The notes beneath the pieces were generated by a model. The model did not search any database, had not been told where the DNA came from, and saw nothing but the letters and a program-made list of their open reading frames with translations. A stretch of 64,000 bases of DNA. It comes from Candidatus Gracilibacteria bacterium GN02-873. GTDB taxonomy: Bacteria; Patescibacteriota; Gracilibacteria; BD1-5; UBA2023. Shown one piece after another: positions 29,037-38,920 of this stretch. Numbering within the stretch: the stretch's first letter is position 1; every line of letters starts with the position of its first letter. The position numbers were made by a program, and so were the translations under genes. The stretch lies in contig MORC01000002.1 of assembly GCA_003260345.1 (NCBI GenBank), forward strand, positions 1-64,000, read 5' to 3'.

Positions 29037-29077
29037 ACAAAAATATGAGTTTTTGTCAATTTCGCTAAAAACGAGAA

Positions 29078-30718
29078 TTATGCGTCTCGACGACGAAGAA
29101 CCATCGCCGCAATAAATCCAGAAACAATCACGACAAGAGCCACCATGCCAGGGCCTGTTTGAACCTTAGAAGCACCAGAGAAGTCCTGAGATTCTGTATT
29201 GTCTCCACAAGTTGCTTTTACACCAAAGTTATCATATGTGATAGCCCCCTGAGAAAGGTATAAAGTATATGAAGGATCTTTTACGTGCGCTACAAGATTA
29301 TATTTTCCTTCTGCATCAATTTTGTATACATTATAACCATTGGCTCCTGTAACTGCCTCCCAAGTAAGTACTGATTTGCTGGTATCTGTTTTTACAGAAA
29401 TTTTTCCAACATTAGAAACCGTACATCCGAGCGCCCCAATCGTTGCCATAATTGGTTCTGATTTGAGGTTTTCTATCAAAGCGCCACTCGCATTCTGACC
29501 TTGAATTTGGAATGTATATTGTCCTGGAGTCAATGAATCAATGTACCAAGCATATACGCCGTCTTTCAAAATTTTGGAAGCTGAATGTGTAACTACTGAT
29601 CCAGAATTATGGAAAATCTTGAACGCATCCAAGTCCGCCGGTGCATTCTCTACCGAAAATGTAAATGTTACTTTATGCTCATCTGTTTCGGCTTTTACGT
29701 TTTTGAAAGCAGGAGTTGCAGTGGACTTTTCTTCTGTTTTTTCTTTTTCCGTAACAGTCAAAGTAGCAATTTTTTCTTTTGTAGTGGTTTGATTCGTTAC
29801 TGTCTTTGCTGTCACATCAATCGCATATTCACCCGCTTTTTGAGGCGCAGTTGTAGCGATGGTATACTTTCCCTCAGAAGATTCTGTTGCTTTCAAAACA
29901 GTTCCATCAAGCATGGCAGTTACCTCGGAAAGCCCCTTGATAGCATCAATTGTCAAAGTAATTCCAGCTGATGATTCTACTTTATTGGAAGGAGAAATTG
30001 AAAGACCATACACTGAGCTCGTTTCATTAATTTTTGAAAAACGAATTTCAGAAGAAGTGGCAATTACAGAATCATTGGCGTCAATCAGGGAAGCTTTGAG
30101 AACATTATTTTCCTGAGAAATATTAGAAATTTCTTTTGTAAAAAGCCCTTCACTATCAGAAACCACTGTTCCAACATTTTTCCCATTCAAATCAAGTGAA
30201 ACTTTCGAATTTTTACGAGCTGTACCACTCACAAGTAATGTCGAAGAAGTAATTTTGGAATCAGTTGTTGGCGTTAAAATCTGAATTTCTCCAGTAGAGG
30301 TCGCCGTTGTACGGTTACCTTCCTCAACCGTAATCGTTACTTCACCAGCAATATCTTCCTTCCCATCCTGAACGTATAATTTCTGTTTTCCAGCTTTTTT
30401 AAAAATAACGCCTTTTGAGAATTTTTTTTCACCAGCATCCTCTGCTGTAAAAGGAATAAGACGCCCTGGCATTGGATAAGTATCACCAATATTATCGGTC
30501 CAAATCATGATAGAATTGAGGTAGCCAGTTGCTTTTTTTCCATCTTTATCAAGCGCAGTAACAGTGATATCAAAAGCCTCACCAACTACAGCTGTTGCAG
30601 GCGCGGTAATCTGGAATTTGGTAGCGCCGCCAGCCTGAGCGTGTGCAAATGGCACAATAATAAATGCAGAAGCGGAAATTATTGCCGCTGTAAAGAATAC
30701 AAGAATTTTTTTGAACAT
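29078..30718 (-). CDS. Secreted multi-domain surface protein with C-terminal membrane anchor
   Basis: The 546-residue protein has a signal peptide (MFKKILVFFTAAIISASAF, cleavage near AHAQ). Beta-sandwich domains of Ig/big type follow (TAVVGEAFDITVTALDKDGK; LLVSGTARKNSKVSLDLNG), then a Thr/Glu linker near 325 and an FN3-like domain (SVLTWEAVTGANGYNVYKID). The C-terminus TGPGMVALVVIVSGFIAAMVLRRRDA is a short motif, a membrane helix and a basic end, like surface-sorting signals. It is probably exposed on the cell surface for adhesion. No UGA. Confidence 0.7.
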   Translation of the reverse strand: MFKKILVFFTAAIISASAFIIVPFAHAQAGGATKFQITAPATAVVGEAFDITVTALDKDGKKATGYLNSIMIWTDNIGDTYPMPGRLIPFTAEDAGEKKFSKGVIFKKAGKQKLYVQDGKEDIAGEVTITVEEGNRTTATSTGEIQILTPTTDSKITSSTLLVSGTARKNSKVSLDLNGKNVGTVVSDSEGLFTKEISNISQENNVLKASLIDANDSVIATSSEIRFSKINETSSVYGLSISPSNKVESSAGITLTIDAIKGLSEVTAMLDGTVLKATESSEGKYTIATTAPQKAGEYAIDVTAKTVTNQTTTKEKIATLTVTEKEKTEEKSTATPAFKNVKAETDEHKVTFTFSVENAPADLDAFKIFHNSGSVVTHSASKILKDGVYAWYIDSLTPGQYTFQIQGQNASGALIENLKSEPIMATIGALGCTVSNVGKISVKTDTSKSVLTWEAVTGANGYNVYKIDAEGKYNLVAHVKDPSYTLYLSQGAITYDNFGVKATCGDNTESQDFSGASKVQTGPGMVALVVIVSGFIAAMVLRRRDA

Positions 30719-30742
30719 AGAAATGAAAAAATTTGTATGATT

Positions 30743-31807
30743 TTACGAATTAACTAAATTTATGCAAGTGAATTTTTCGTGATTTATCCCATTTGGGAGG
30801 CTTTTTTGACTTGTCAAAATTATTTGATGTTGTATAATAATATTTAAAAAAAGAATAATATTATTTTCATCCAATTCTGCAAAAATATCATCGACCAACA
30901 AAATAAGCTGTTTTTCTGTTTGTTTTGCGATAAAATCTGCTTCAATCACTTTGAGACCGAGTAAAATCATCTTCATTTCGCCTCTTGATAAAAAAAATTG
31001 TACAGAATGTTCCTGATCTTGATCGCTTTTCATTAAAATTGAAAAATCATCTCGATGCGGACCAATATGCGTGTGTCCAGAAAAAATATCACGCTGTCGA
31101 TTTTCTTGAAGGTAATTTCTAATAAAATTTTCAGGATTTTCTTGATATATCCAATTACCTTCATACTTAACACGAATCTGATAATGAGCAAAAAAATCAG
31201 GAAATTCTGGAATTTTCTCGGTAATATATTGAATATATCGTTCGCGATACAACCCATATTGAACAGCAATTTCTGCAAATTTTTGATCCCAAAAATCGAG
31301 TCCATCCTGCGCAACGCCATCCTCACGAATTTTTTTGAGAAGTGCATTTCGTTGGCGCATTACTTGCTCATAATCGCGTTTGATTTTGGAAAATTGAGCA
31401 TACGCACGAGACAAAATATCATCCAAATATTCACGGCGCATTGCGGGCGAAAAATACAAAATATTCATATCAAATGGGGACACATAGACTGTTCTAAAAG
31501 GCAATTCTTCAAGATATTTTGGTTTGGAAATTTTTTTTCCTTGCACTAAAAAAAATTCTCGTTTGTCATCAGACGCAAAAATATATGAAGCGTTCTGAAA
31601 GTTTTCTCAAAACAAAATTTCTATTCGATTTGCTGGGTCAAGTTTCGTATTTCCATAGAGATTTTTGGCGCCCGTCGCAAGATGAATTGCATCGAGAATA
31701 TGTGTTTTTCCGGAGCCATTTTTCCCCACAATATGCGTTTTTTGTCAAAACAAAAAATTCTCGTTTGTCATACCACGAAACGAGGAAATAATGAGTTGAT
31801 TCAACAT
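30743..31807 (-). CDS. recF: DNA replication and repair protein RecF
   Basis: The 354-residue protein is restored by UGA-Gly codons in the N-terminal part (FLFGQKTHIV and ILFGENFQ). Walker A is GKNGSGKTHIL, the signature motif FLSRGEMKMILLGLK, and Walker B LILLVDDIFAELDENN. RecF is an SMC-like ATPase that loads RecA at gaps with RecO and RecR. It starts one base after the gatC stop, so the two are co-transcribed. Confidence 0.92.
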
Positions 31808-31808
31808 A

Positions 31809-32090
31809 CTATTCTCCGTGCATAATACCAGAAAGCACGATTTGATGTGCTGCTACTTTTTGCGGTGAACAAGCCAAAAGTTCATCAGGAATTTTTTCAT
31901 CTTCGATAATTTCATCAGCACGAGGTGCTAAAATTTTTGCACCAGAGCGAGAATCCTGCTCAATACCAGTTGTATCAGTATTTGCAACCATGTGAAGCGA
32001 ATCGAGCACTGAATCAATCTGTGTGTGAGAATCCACGTTCAGTGCAGAAAGTTTTGAAAGTCGTGCAATTTGTTCTTGTGTCAGAGTCAT
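31809..32090 (-). CDS. gatC: Asp/Glu-tRNA amidotransferase subunit C
   Basis: The 93-residue protein matches GatC: LTQEQIARLSKLSALNV at the N-terminus and the C-terminal APRADEIIEDEKIPDELLACSP-type segment. GatC stabilises the GatAB amidotransferase that makes Gln-tRNA or Asn-tRNA. gatA and gatB are not in the window. Confidence 0.88.
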   Translation of the reverse strand: MTLTQEQIARLSKLSALNVDSHTQIDSVLDSLHMVANTDTTGIEQDSRSGAKILAPRADEIIEDEKIPDELLACSPQKVAAHQIVLSGIMHGE

Positions 32091-32128
32091 TTTTGTATAT
32101 AATAATCAAAAAATATTTTATAAAAATT

Positions 32129-32491
32129 ATGTCAAAAATCAAGGAAATTCAATCCCGATTGACACAAAATTCTTGGGAATACGCCAGAATTCGCTTCCTG
32201 ATCGCAAAACAAATTTTTGTTTTCACAGTAGCATTATATTTTTTGTGCTATCTTTTTACAGTTGGGGGTTTTTATTTTGGACCATTTAGTATTGACACAC
32301 TCGCCAAAATAACCTATCATCTGTATTCACTGCTTATTATTTCGACTGCGATTTTTGGCTATTCTATCGTAGAATACGCCGCGAGCCTGCATTTTCCTGA
32401 CAAAAAAATTGTCCTTATTATTACTGGCGTAATTTTTGCGATTTTTGGTATTTTTGCACTTTCGGTGCATCTTGGTTTTTTGGGTGCTTAA
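32129..32491 (+). CDS. Small membrane protein, three helices, unknown
   Basis: The 120-residue protein has a polar N-terminal 25 residues followed by three hydrophobic segments (about 27-50, 62-85, 94-116). The ATG at 32129 was chosen because the upstream frame overlaps gatC. It lies 10 bases before a lipoprotein gene and is probably co-transcribed with it. No family recognised. Confidence 0.6.
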   Translation: MSKIKEIQSRLTQNSWEYARIRFLIAKQIFVFTVALYFLCYLFTVGGFYFGPFSIDTLAKITYHLYSLLIISTAIFGYSIVEYAASLHFPDKKIVLIITGVIFAIFGIFALSVHLGFLGA

Positions 32492-32500
32492 TATTCTTGT

Positions 32501-33046
32501 ATGAAAAAAATTCTTCTTCTTTCTTTTACTTTTTTTGCTTTGACATCGTGTTTTAATAATAACACAAAAATTGAAGGTCTTCCAACCAAAGAATTTGCTG
32601 AGTCAAATTTTACGATGCAAATCCCCAATGAATGGACAGCATCTGGCAGCGTCGATAATCTTCCGTCGCTTCCCAATGGGGAAGTAGTACTAGCAGCCGT
32701 GTCTCCAGAAAAAAAATATAATTTTTCGAACAATATCATCGTTATTTCTAGCAAACTTGATTATATTGGGACTTCCAAACAATATAGCGAGCAAAATAAT
32801 CTGAAAACTCAGAAAAAATATCTCGAATATTCCCTTGTCAAATCTGGGCCAATTATTTTTGGTGACAGCGATGAAGGAAAATATTATATTTTTGATGCGC
32901 GCTATAATGCACAAACGCAAAAATTACGATTTTTGCAAACTGCAAAAGTATGTGGAACCAATGTATTTTTGCTTCACGCAAGCGTAGCGCTCGATGCGGA
33001 CACAGGCAAGTATATTGATGTTTTTCGAACTTTTACCTGCAAATAA
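32501..33046 (+). CDS. Lipoprotein, unknown function
   Basis: The 181-residue protein has signal MKKILLLSFTFFALTSC with lipobox LTSC. The mature part has a PsbP/Mog1-like flavour (FTMQIPNEWTASGSVD, a beta start often seen in small stress lipoproteins) and two Cys near the C-terminus (KVCGTN, FTCK) that could pair. Surface location is likely; function unknown. Confidence 0.6.
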   Translation: MKKILLLSFTFFALTSCFNNNTKIEGLPTKEFAESNFTMQIPNEWTASGSVDNLPSLPNGEVVLAAVSPEKKYNFSNNIIVISSKLDYIGTSKQYSEQNNLKTQKKYLEYSLVKSGPIIFGDSDEGKYYIFDARYNAQTQKLRFLQTAKVCGTNVFLLHASVALDADTGKYIDVFRTFTCK

Positions 33047-33084
33047 ATTTGCTTTTTTGCGTTTTTCTCTATAATAAGACGCGT

Positions 33085-33158
33085 GGCGCCTTGGTAGAGC
33101 GGTTATACAGAAGCCTGCAAAGCTTTGGAGGCCGGTTCGACTCCGGCAGGTGCCTCCA
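33085..33158 (+). tRNA. tRNA-Cys(GCA)
   Basis: The acceptor GGCGCCT pairs with AGGTGCC, discriminator T, CCA encoded. The anticodon loop CTGCAAA gives GCA. U73 agrees with cysteine identity. Confidence 0.93.
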
Positions 33159-33169
33159 AATATATTTTT

Positions 33170-33196
33170 CAAAAAGCTTTTCGAAGCTTTTTTTAT
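33170..33196 (+). terminator. Intrinsic terminator after tRNA-Cys
   Basis: Stem AAAAAGCTT/AAGCTTTTT with loop TTCG, T-run after. Confidence 0.7.
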
Positions 33197-33245
33197 TTTT
33201 CAAAATTTTCATTTACTTTTGAGTAAAAATCATTAGAATTCTCAT

Positions 33246-34124
33246 ATGAAAATTCAACAAAAAGCTACTATTATCGCGACAACAACAGCATTTTTTCTCG
33301 CCATTTTCAAGCTCAGTGTCGGGATTTTTTCTGGATCCATTGCGATTCTCGCGAGCGCGATTGATTCACTGCTCGATATGGGGATTTCGATTTTCAATTT
33401 TGTCGCCGTCAAAAATTCTTGAACAGATCCTGATGATCAGTTCAATTATGGGCGCGGAAAAATTGAGGCGCTGGCAGCATTTCTTGAAGGGATTATTATT
33501 GCGATGGCTGGGATTTTTATCGCGTACGAATCTGTAAGTCGCATTATTTATCAAAAACCGGTTGGAGAAATTGGGATTGGTGTCGTAGTGATGATTATTT
33601 CGGTGATTGTGACAGGTTGGCTTGTCGGATATCTCGAAAGTGTCGCAAAAAAAACAAAAAGTATCGTCATTGCGTCTGATGCGCTCCATTACAAAACGGA
33701 TTTACTCTCAAATCTCGCGATTCTCGTAGGACTCATTTTGGTTGCGTGGTTTGGATGGAATTATATCGATGCGATTATCGGTATTGGAATCGCGATTTAT
33801 ATAGCATTTTCTGCCTTTGATATCGTGAAAAAATGATTTTTATTGTTGCTTGACGTGTCGCTTGATGAGATGCATGTCGTCAATATTTTAGATATTTTAG
33901 ACAATCATAACGAACTTTCTGACTATCATAATTTTCGCTCGCGTGAATCTGGTGGTGTCAAATTTGTTGAAGCACATCTTGTCTTTCATGAAAATATTTC
34001 CCTTCTCGATGCACACCGAGTTTCGCACGAAATCGAAGACGAAATTCGAAAATTAGATAAAGATTCTGAGTGGTCAATTTTATTTCACTTGGACCCATAT
34101 GATGACAAAGAAACTGACAAATAA
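33246..34124 (+). CDS. Cation diffusion facilitator family metal exporter
   Basis: The 292-residue protein is joined by UGA-Gly at 33420-33422 (KNSGTDPDDQ) and 33835-33837. Six hydrophobic helices precede a cytoplasmic C-terminal domain. The transport-site residues are AIDSLLDMG (two Asp in helix 2) and ALHYKTDLLSN (His and Asp in helix 5), the DD-HD site of FieF/YiiP-type zinc/iron exporters. FNYGRGKIEALA is the usual cytoplasmic loop. C-terminal HLVFHENISLLDAHRVSHEIED fits the metal-binding dimer domain. Exact metal unknown. Confidence 0.9.
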
Positions 34125-34154
34125 AAAATAATTCCCTCAGGAATTATTTTTTTT
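34124..34154. terminator. Bidirectional intrinsic terminator
   Basis: Stem AAATAATTCC/GGAATTATTT with loop CTCA, between the metal exporter and the SufD-like gene. Confidence 0.75.
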
Positions 34155-34779
34155 GAAGCAAGTCACGATGAATGTCACTACATTTTTCTTCGAGCAAATC
34201 TTCTGGCAAAGTATCAAGGTGGCGCAAAATCTCACTATTGAGCAAGAAAAGTTCGGAGTTTTTTTCATCCATTCCGTGTGACTGAAGATAAAAGAGTGCG
34301 TCACCATGCAGGCGATGAATCTTACAAGAATGGCCACCAACCACATCATCAGTGGCGATTTCAAGACGAGGAACGCCACGAACGACTGATTGTTCGCCAA
34401 TCAAAATATTCGTCTGATCAACTCGCAAAAATAAATTTTTGTATGGGCTATCCACCTTCGCCACACCTTCGACAGAAATTTTCGCATCAGTCTGAGCAAT
34501 GGCGAGCAATTCGAGATGTCCGCTCGCATTATCGTCAACCGCTTCAATCGTAATTTTCGTTTTTCCATTCTGAGTAATGACACTTTTTCCAATGAAATTA
34601 ACATTTTCCGCGATTTTGATGTGTCGAACAAAATCGGCTGGTATCTTCGGAAGAAATGTATATTGAATTGTGCAATTTTCTTTTACAAAAAGGTTTACTT
34701 CGGGTATTTCGCCAAGATCGACAATGTGCGCGTCTGTCGAAATTTCGACAGAATTATTTTGAATAAAAATCGTTTTCAT
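34144..34779 (-). CDS. Minimal SufD/SufB-like Fe-S assembly protein
   Basis: The 211-residue protein has the SufBD C-terminal signature (RGVPRLEIATDDVVGGHSC then HGMDEKNSELFLLNSEIL), including the His-Ser segment of the beta-helix core. SufD is normally 400 residues or more; here most of the N-terminal part is absent. In other species SufB2D2 or SufBC2D forms the Fe-S scaffold. The start at 34779 avoids the long upstream extension that overlaps the divergent ATPase gene. sufB and sufC are not in the window. Confidence 0.75.
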   Translation of the reverse strand: MKTIFIQNNSVEISTDAHIVDLGEIPEVNLFVKENCTIQYTFLPKIPADFVRHIKIAENVNFIGKSVITQNGKTKITIEAVDDNASGHLELLAIAQTDAKISVEGVAKVDSPYKNLFLRVDQTNILIGEQSVVRGVPRLEIATDDVVGGHSCKIHRLHGDALFYLQSHGMDEKNSELFLLNSEILRHLDTLPEDLLEEKCSDIHRDLLQKK

Positions 34780-34848
34780 TTGGGGATTATAAAAAAATTC
34801 ATCAAAATTGCAATTGTATTTTTGGAAAAATTGTGCTATACTGGAACA

Positions 34849-37428
34849 ATGAATACTCATGAAAATATCATTCTCGAAATCGCGGTAGATCGACAGAACG
34901 AAAAAGGTGTGTTTGTCGCCAAAGAAATGCTCTCGACGCTCCACGATGTTCTTTTTTCTGAAGAAAAAAATTTTTTTTCCAAAAAGCGAAAACACCCACA
35001 ATTTCGCTTTTTTCTCGTACATATTGGTGGTCGGATTCGCTTTTTTTTCGAAGTTCCGACCAAATATCGCGAATTTTTTGAGTCGCAACTCTACGCTCAT
35101 TACAATAATATTGAAATCACGGAATCATCCCTTCCGTTTGCGGAAAATCAAGAATTTTTCACGCAAGAATGACATTTGTCCAAGATTTCGAGCGATCTTA
35201 TCAAGCTCTATGTCAATCTAAAAGACCGCACCGAAAAAGAAACGATCGACCCACTTTCGTCGCTTACATCGGTACTTTCCCATTCTACCAAGGATGAAAT
35301 TGCTTTTTTTCGTGTAGATTTTTCGCCAATTGAAGATGAAAATTTTCGCGAATGATATGCTCGAGAAATTATCACCAATGGGAAATGAGCAGAAGGCTGG
35401 AAAATTTTTCGTCTTGAAAATCATTGGTGGCTCAAAATTATCTGTGCGCCGTTTATTTTTTTGGGATGGATTCTGAAACAAATTTTTATAAAAAATTCTG
35501 AGAACCCGGAAGAAAAAAAATCCGAATATCTTCCTGAAGAAGAAAAATTTTCGACATTTGGATATTCGACACGACTCATGATGGCATCAACAAAATCCTA
35601 CAGAACCAAGGAAATCGCGAGTAGTTTGACAATTTTTTCTTCGCCAAATGGCGCAAAATTTGTGGCGAACAAAGTGGCGAAAAAAATGTATTCCGAAACA
35701 AAAAAAACCTATTCACCGTATCGTAGTATTTTGAGTGTCACGGAACTCGCGGGGCTCGTACATATGCCAACCATGTATGTCAAAACACCGGGCGTAAACT
35801 GGGTGGTTACTCGACGATTTGAGCCGCCACACAATTTGCCAAATACTGAAAAACCGAACACACCGATTGGGATTTCCAATTTCCGTGGCTACAAAGAAGA
35901 ATTCGGGATTCAGCCAGCGGATCGCGCGCGACATACCTATATCATCGGAAAAACAGGTATGGGAAAATCGACACTGCTCGAAAATATGATTTATTCTGAT
36001 ATTTTGGCTGGCCGTGGCGTGGGCGTCATTGATCCACATGGTGATCTGGCCGAAACAATTCTTCGTTCTATTCCAAAATCTCGAACCAACGATATCGTAC
36101 TTTTTGATCCGGCGGATACCGAATTCCCAATTGCATTCAATATGCTGGAATCCCCTTCGCCAGAGCTTCGCCCCATCGTGGGTTCTGGACTGGTTTCAAT
36201 TTTTAAAAAAATGTTCGCGGATAGCTGGGGGCCTCGCCTCGAATATATTTTGCGAAATACGATTTTGACACTTTTGCGCGTTCCAGAAGCAACGCTCGTC
36301 TCAATTCCACTCATTCTCACCCACGAAAGTTATCGTAAAAAAATTGTCTCAAAACTCGATGATCCACTTCTCGCTCAATTTTGGACGCAAGAATTTGATA
36401 AAATGGCACCCAATATGGTTTCTGAAGCAGTGAATCCAATCCTCAACAAAGTAGGACAATTTCTTTCTTCACCTATTCTCAGAAATATTCTGGGACAACC
36501 AAAAAATCCATTTTCGATGCGATGGGTAATGGATAATGGAAAAATTTTTATTGTCAATCTTTCAAAATGACGAATTGGCGAGGATAGTTCGGCCCTTCTC
36601 GGGGCGATGATGGTAACAAAATTTCAGATTGAAGCCATGACGCGCGCGGATATGCCCGAGAAAGATCGACGCGATTTTGGTCTGTATGTCGATGAATTTC
36701 AAAATTTCGCCACAGATTCCTTTGCGACGATTTTATCAGAAGCACGAAAATATAAGCTCTCACTCACGATGGCGAATCAATATATCGCACAAATGGCAGA
36801 CACCGTTCAGGGAGCTGTTTTTGGGAATGTTGGAACGATTATTTCGTTTCAGGTGGGGCAACAGGATGCGACCGTACTTTCAGAAATGTTTGGCGGTGAA
36901 GATATAATTTTGCCCAACGATTTGACAAATCTTAGAAAATACGATATTTATAGTAAATTATTGATTGATGGGATGCCATCACCCGTATTTTCAGCGACCA
37001 CTTTTGCGCCACTGATGTCGCGCGTGGATGTTCCAGAGCAACAATCTCGCGATGTGGTTCTCAAAGTTTCTCGTGAAAAATATACCAAAAAACGAGAATT
37101 TGTAGAGAAAAAAATTTTTGAATACGCGGGAAAAGTTCGAGAAGAAGAAATTAAATTCAAGCAAAAAGCTGCAGAAAATGCAGAAAAAGCGAAGGAACGC
37201 AAAGCGGAAGAAAATCGCAAAAAAATGGAAGAGCGCCTCAAAGCGAAAGGCATCACGCCATATTCACAGCAAAATCCTGCCAATATCAATGCACCACAAA
37301 ACCCTGCCAACGAACCAAATCCGCAAAATACATCACCAAACGAGCAAAATTCTCAGCCAAAAAATTCTCAAAATCACAAAAACAACAAAAAACACAAGCC
37401 TCAGAAAAAACCAAAACCTACCGCATAA
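34849..37428 (+). CDS. VirD4/TraG-like membrane ATPase (type IV secretion coupling family)
   Basis: The 859-residue protein contains four UGA-Gly codons (35170-35172, two near 35353-35390, and 36568-36570 in NLSKGRIGED). A membrane-near hydrophobic segment (WWLKIICAPFIFLGWIL, about 190-207) precedes the ATPase: Walker A IIGKTGMGKSTLLEN (about 363-377), VGVIDPHGDL, Walker B FGLYVDEFQNF (about 610), and MANQYIAQM. The C-terminal 100 residues are Lys/Asn/Pro-rich and disordered. Candidate-phyla genomes commonly carry such VirD4-like ATPases; it may pump DNA or protein. No other type IV secretion genes are adjacent. Confidence 0.85.
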
Positions 37429-37456
37429 AAATCCGAGAAATTCGGATTTTTTCTTG
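37428..37456 (+). terminator. Intrinsic terminator after the VirD4-like gene
   Basis: Stem AAATCCGA/TCGGATTT with loop GAAAT, then T-run. Confidence 0.65.
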
Positions 37457-37499
37457 ATTTTTGGTTTTTTTTTGTATAATTCCTCTATAATTTTTCCTT

Positions 37500-38102
37500 A
37501 TGAATTTTCAATCATTACTTGATTTTGATAAAAATCTTCTCATTTCGCTTCAAGGCGTTATTCCGGCTCAATATTCGTCGATTGTAACGATTCTAGCGGA
37601 AAGTATCGTTGTTTGGTGTGCAATTTTTTTGGTAGGAACGTGGCTGTACGGAACTTTTCAAAAAAATGATGATTACAAAAAACAAGCATTACAGGTTTTT
37701 GGTTTGATTGTATCAGTTTTTGTGATTTATACGATTGTAAATCTTTGCGTTCCTCAGTGGCGCGAGCATCCCCATTCTTTCCTGAATGGAGCGAATATCA
37801 CACCACTCATTCCTCATCCAACGGATAATTCTTTCCCTTCTGGACACGCACTTTTTTCTGGTGCATTTATCGTAGCGGTTTTTACTTATACGAAAAATTA
37901 TTTTTTCATTACGCTCACCATTTTGCTTGCCCTCATTACGGTTTGTTGTCGCGTGTTGGGTGGTGTACATTATCCTGGCGATATCGTGGCTGGTCTCTTT
38001 TTTGGGATTATTGGCGCGCTGATTTTTAGGCCATTTGTTGAAAAAATTGTTGAAAAAATTACGCCAATTTGTATCAAGATTGCCTCATTTTTAAAATTAT
38101 AA
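37500..38102 (+). CDS. PAP2-family membrane phosphatase
   Basis: The 200-residue protein has five or six hydrophobic helices and the phosphatase motifs HPTDNSFPSGHALFSGA and CRVLGGVHYPGDIVAG. Related bacterial enzymes recycle undecaprenyl pyrophosphate or dephosphorylate lipids at the outer face of the membrane. The KxxxxxxRP motif is not obvious. No UGA. Confidence 0.85.
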   Translation: MNFQSLLDFDKNLLISLQGVIPAQYSSIVTILAESIVVWCAIFLVGTWLYGTFQKNDDYKKQALQVFGLIVSVFVIYTIVNLCVPQWREHPHSFLNGANITPLIPHPTDNSFPSGHALFSGAFIVAVFTYTKNYFFITLTILLALITVCCRVLGGVHYPGDIVAGLFFGIIGALIFRPFVEKIVEKITPICIKIASFLKL

Positions 38103-38129
38103 AAACCTTCCGAAGAAGGTTTATTTTTT
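38101..38129. terminator. Bidirectional intrinsic terminator
   Basis: Stem AAACCTTC/GAAGGTTT with loop CGAA and T-run, after the PAP2 gene. Confidence 0.65.
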
Positions 38130-38816
38130 GTCAAAGAAAGGTACGATTGATCAATATGCGTGATGATAATATATATAATAATTCCGAGTAGAATCAAAAA
38201 AGCTGCATAAATCAATTCCGGACCACATTTCAGGGCAATCACCGGAATAATCGCAATCACCACCCCCACAATCTGCGCCAAAATCAAGCCGCCGGCATAT
38301 TTTGAACAGCAAATCTATTGATAATGCTCAGAACCCACAATAGCGCCAAAATCAAGCCGCCGGCATATATTAAACAGGTACGGCGATTTTTTGGATCTCA
38401 TTTTGCTGCCCTGAGTCATTACAAAACCATGACAACACGCATAATAATAAACCCTATGAATCTGGCGCAAAATTTGGATTTTCTGTCATTGTGGAGGCAA
38501 TTCCTGCTGTGAACACGAGCAATCAAAAAATTTAAAAAATGTCAGAATCCGAAAAATAACATCGTCATTATCGTACGCGGATGAAAACCAGGTATAATTC
38601 ATCCATGACCACAAAATAGTAAAAAACACAAAAATAAATGACTCAATTCCAAAAAAAACTTGATGTTCAACGAGCAAATGATACAATCCATGCGCAATCG
38701 CTGATATAGCGATTACATACATCAAATCAAAAAAATTCCAGCGGCGTCGAGACGCGATGCTTTTCTTCGTGTCCGCGACCAACCAGCGGGAGTGAAAAAT
38801 TCTTAAAAAAATTCAT
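38110..38816 (-). pseudogene. Decayed LtrA-like membrane protein gene
   Basis: From an ATG at 38816 one frame gives LPLVGRGHEEKHRVSTPLEFF, then a shift inside a T7 run (near 38727) leads to NFFDLMYVIAISAIAHGLYH, together the N-terminus of LtrA (low temperature requirement A) proteins. Further downstream LLVFTAGIASTMTENPNFAP, GFIIMRVVMVL and YAGGLILALLWVLSIINRF lie in different frames and continue the family pattern. A direct repeat (38275-38300 and 38343-38368) duplicates the YAGGLILA segment. At least three shifts make it a pseudogene. Confidence 0.7.
38275..38368. repeat. 26-bp direct repeat inside the LtrA-like pseudogene
   Basis: The unit GCGCCAAAATCAAGCCGCCG plus GCATAT occurs at 38275-38300 and 38343-38368, separated by 42 bp. 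Both copies encode the same YAGGLILA segment on the minus strand. Confidence 0.85.
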
Positions 38817-38920
38817 AGATATATAATAGAAAGCGATATTTTTTAAATTTTTGAAAAATTTTCAAATTTTAGTAAAAACAAAAAATCCCCAATTTCTTGG
38901 AGATTTTATTTTTGAAAAAA

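Noticed and set aside
37970..38287. Minus-strand hydrophobic ORF opposite the PAP2 gene end
   Set aside because: It crosses the PAP2 terminator and is the tail of the LtrA-like pseudogene plus antisense sequence.
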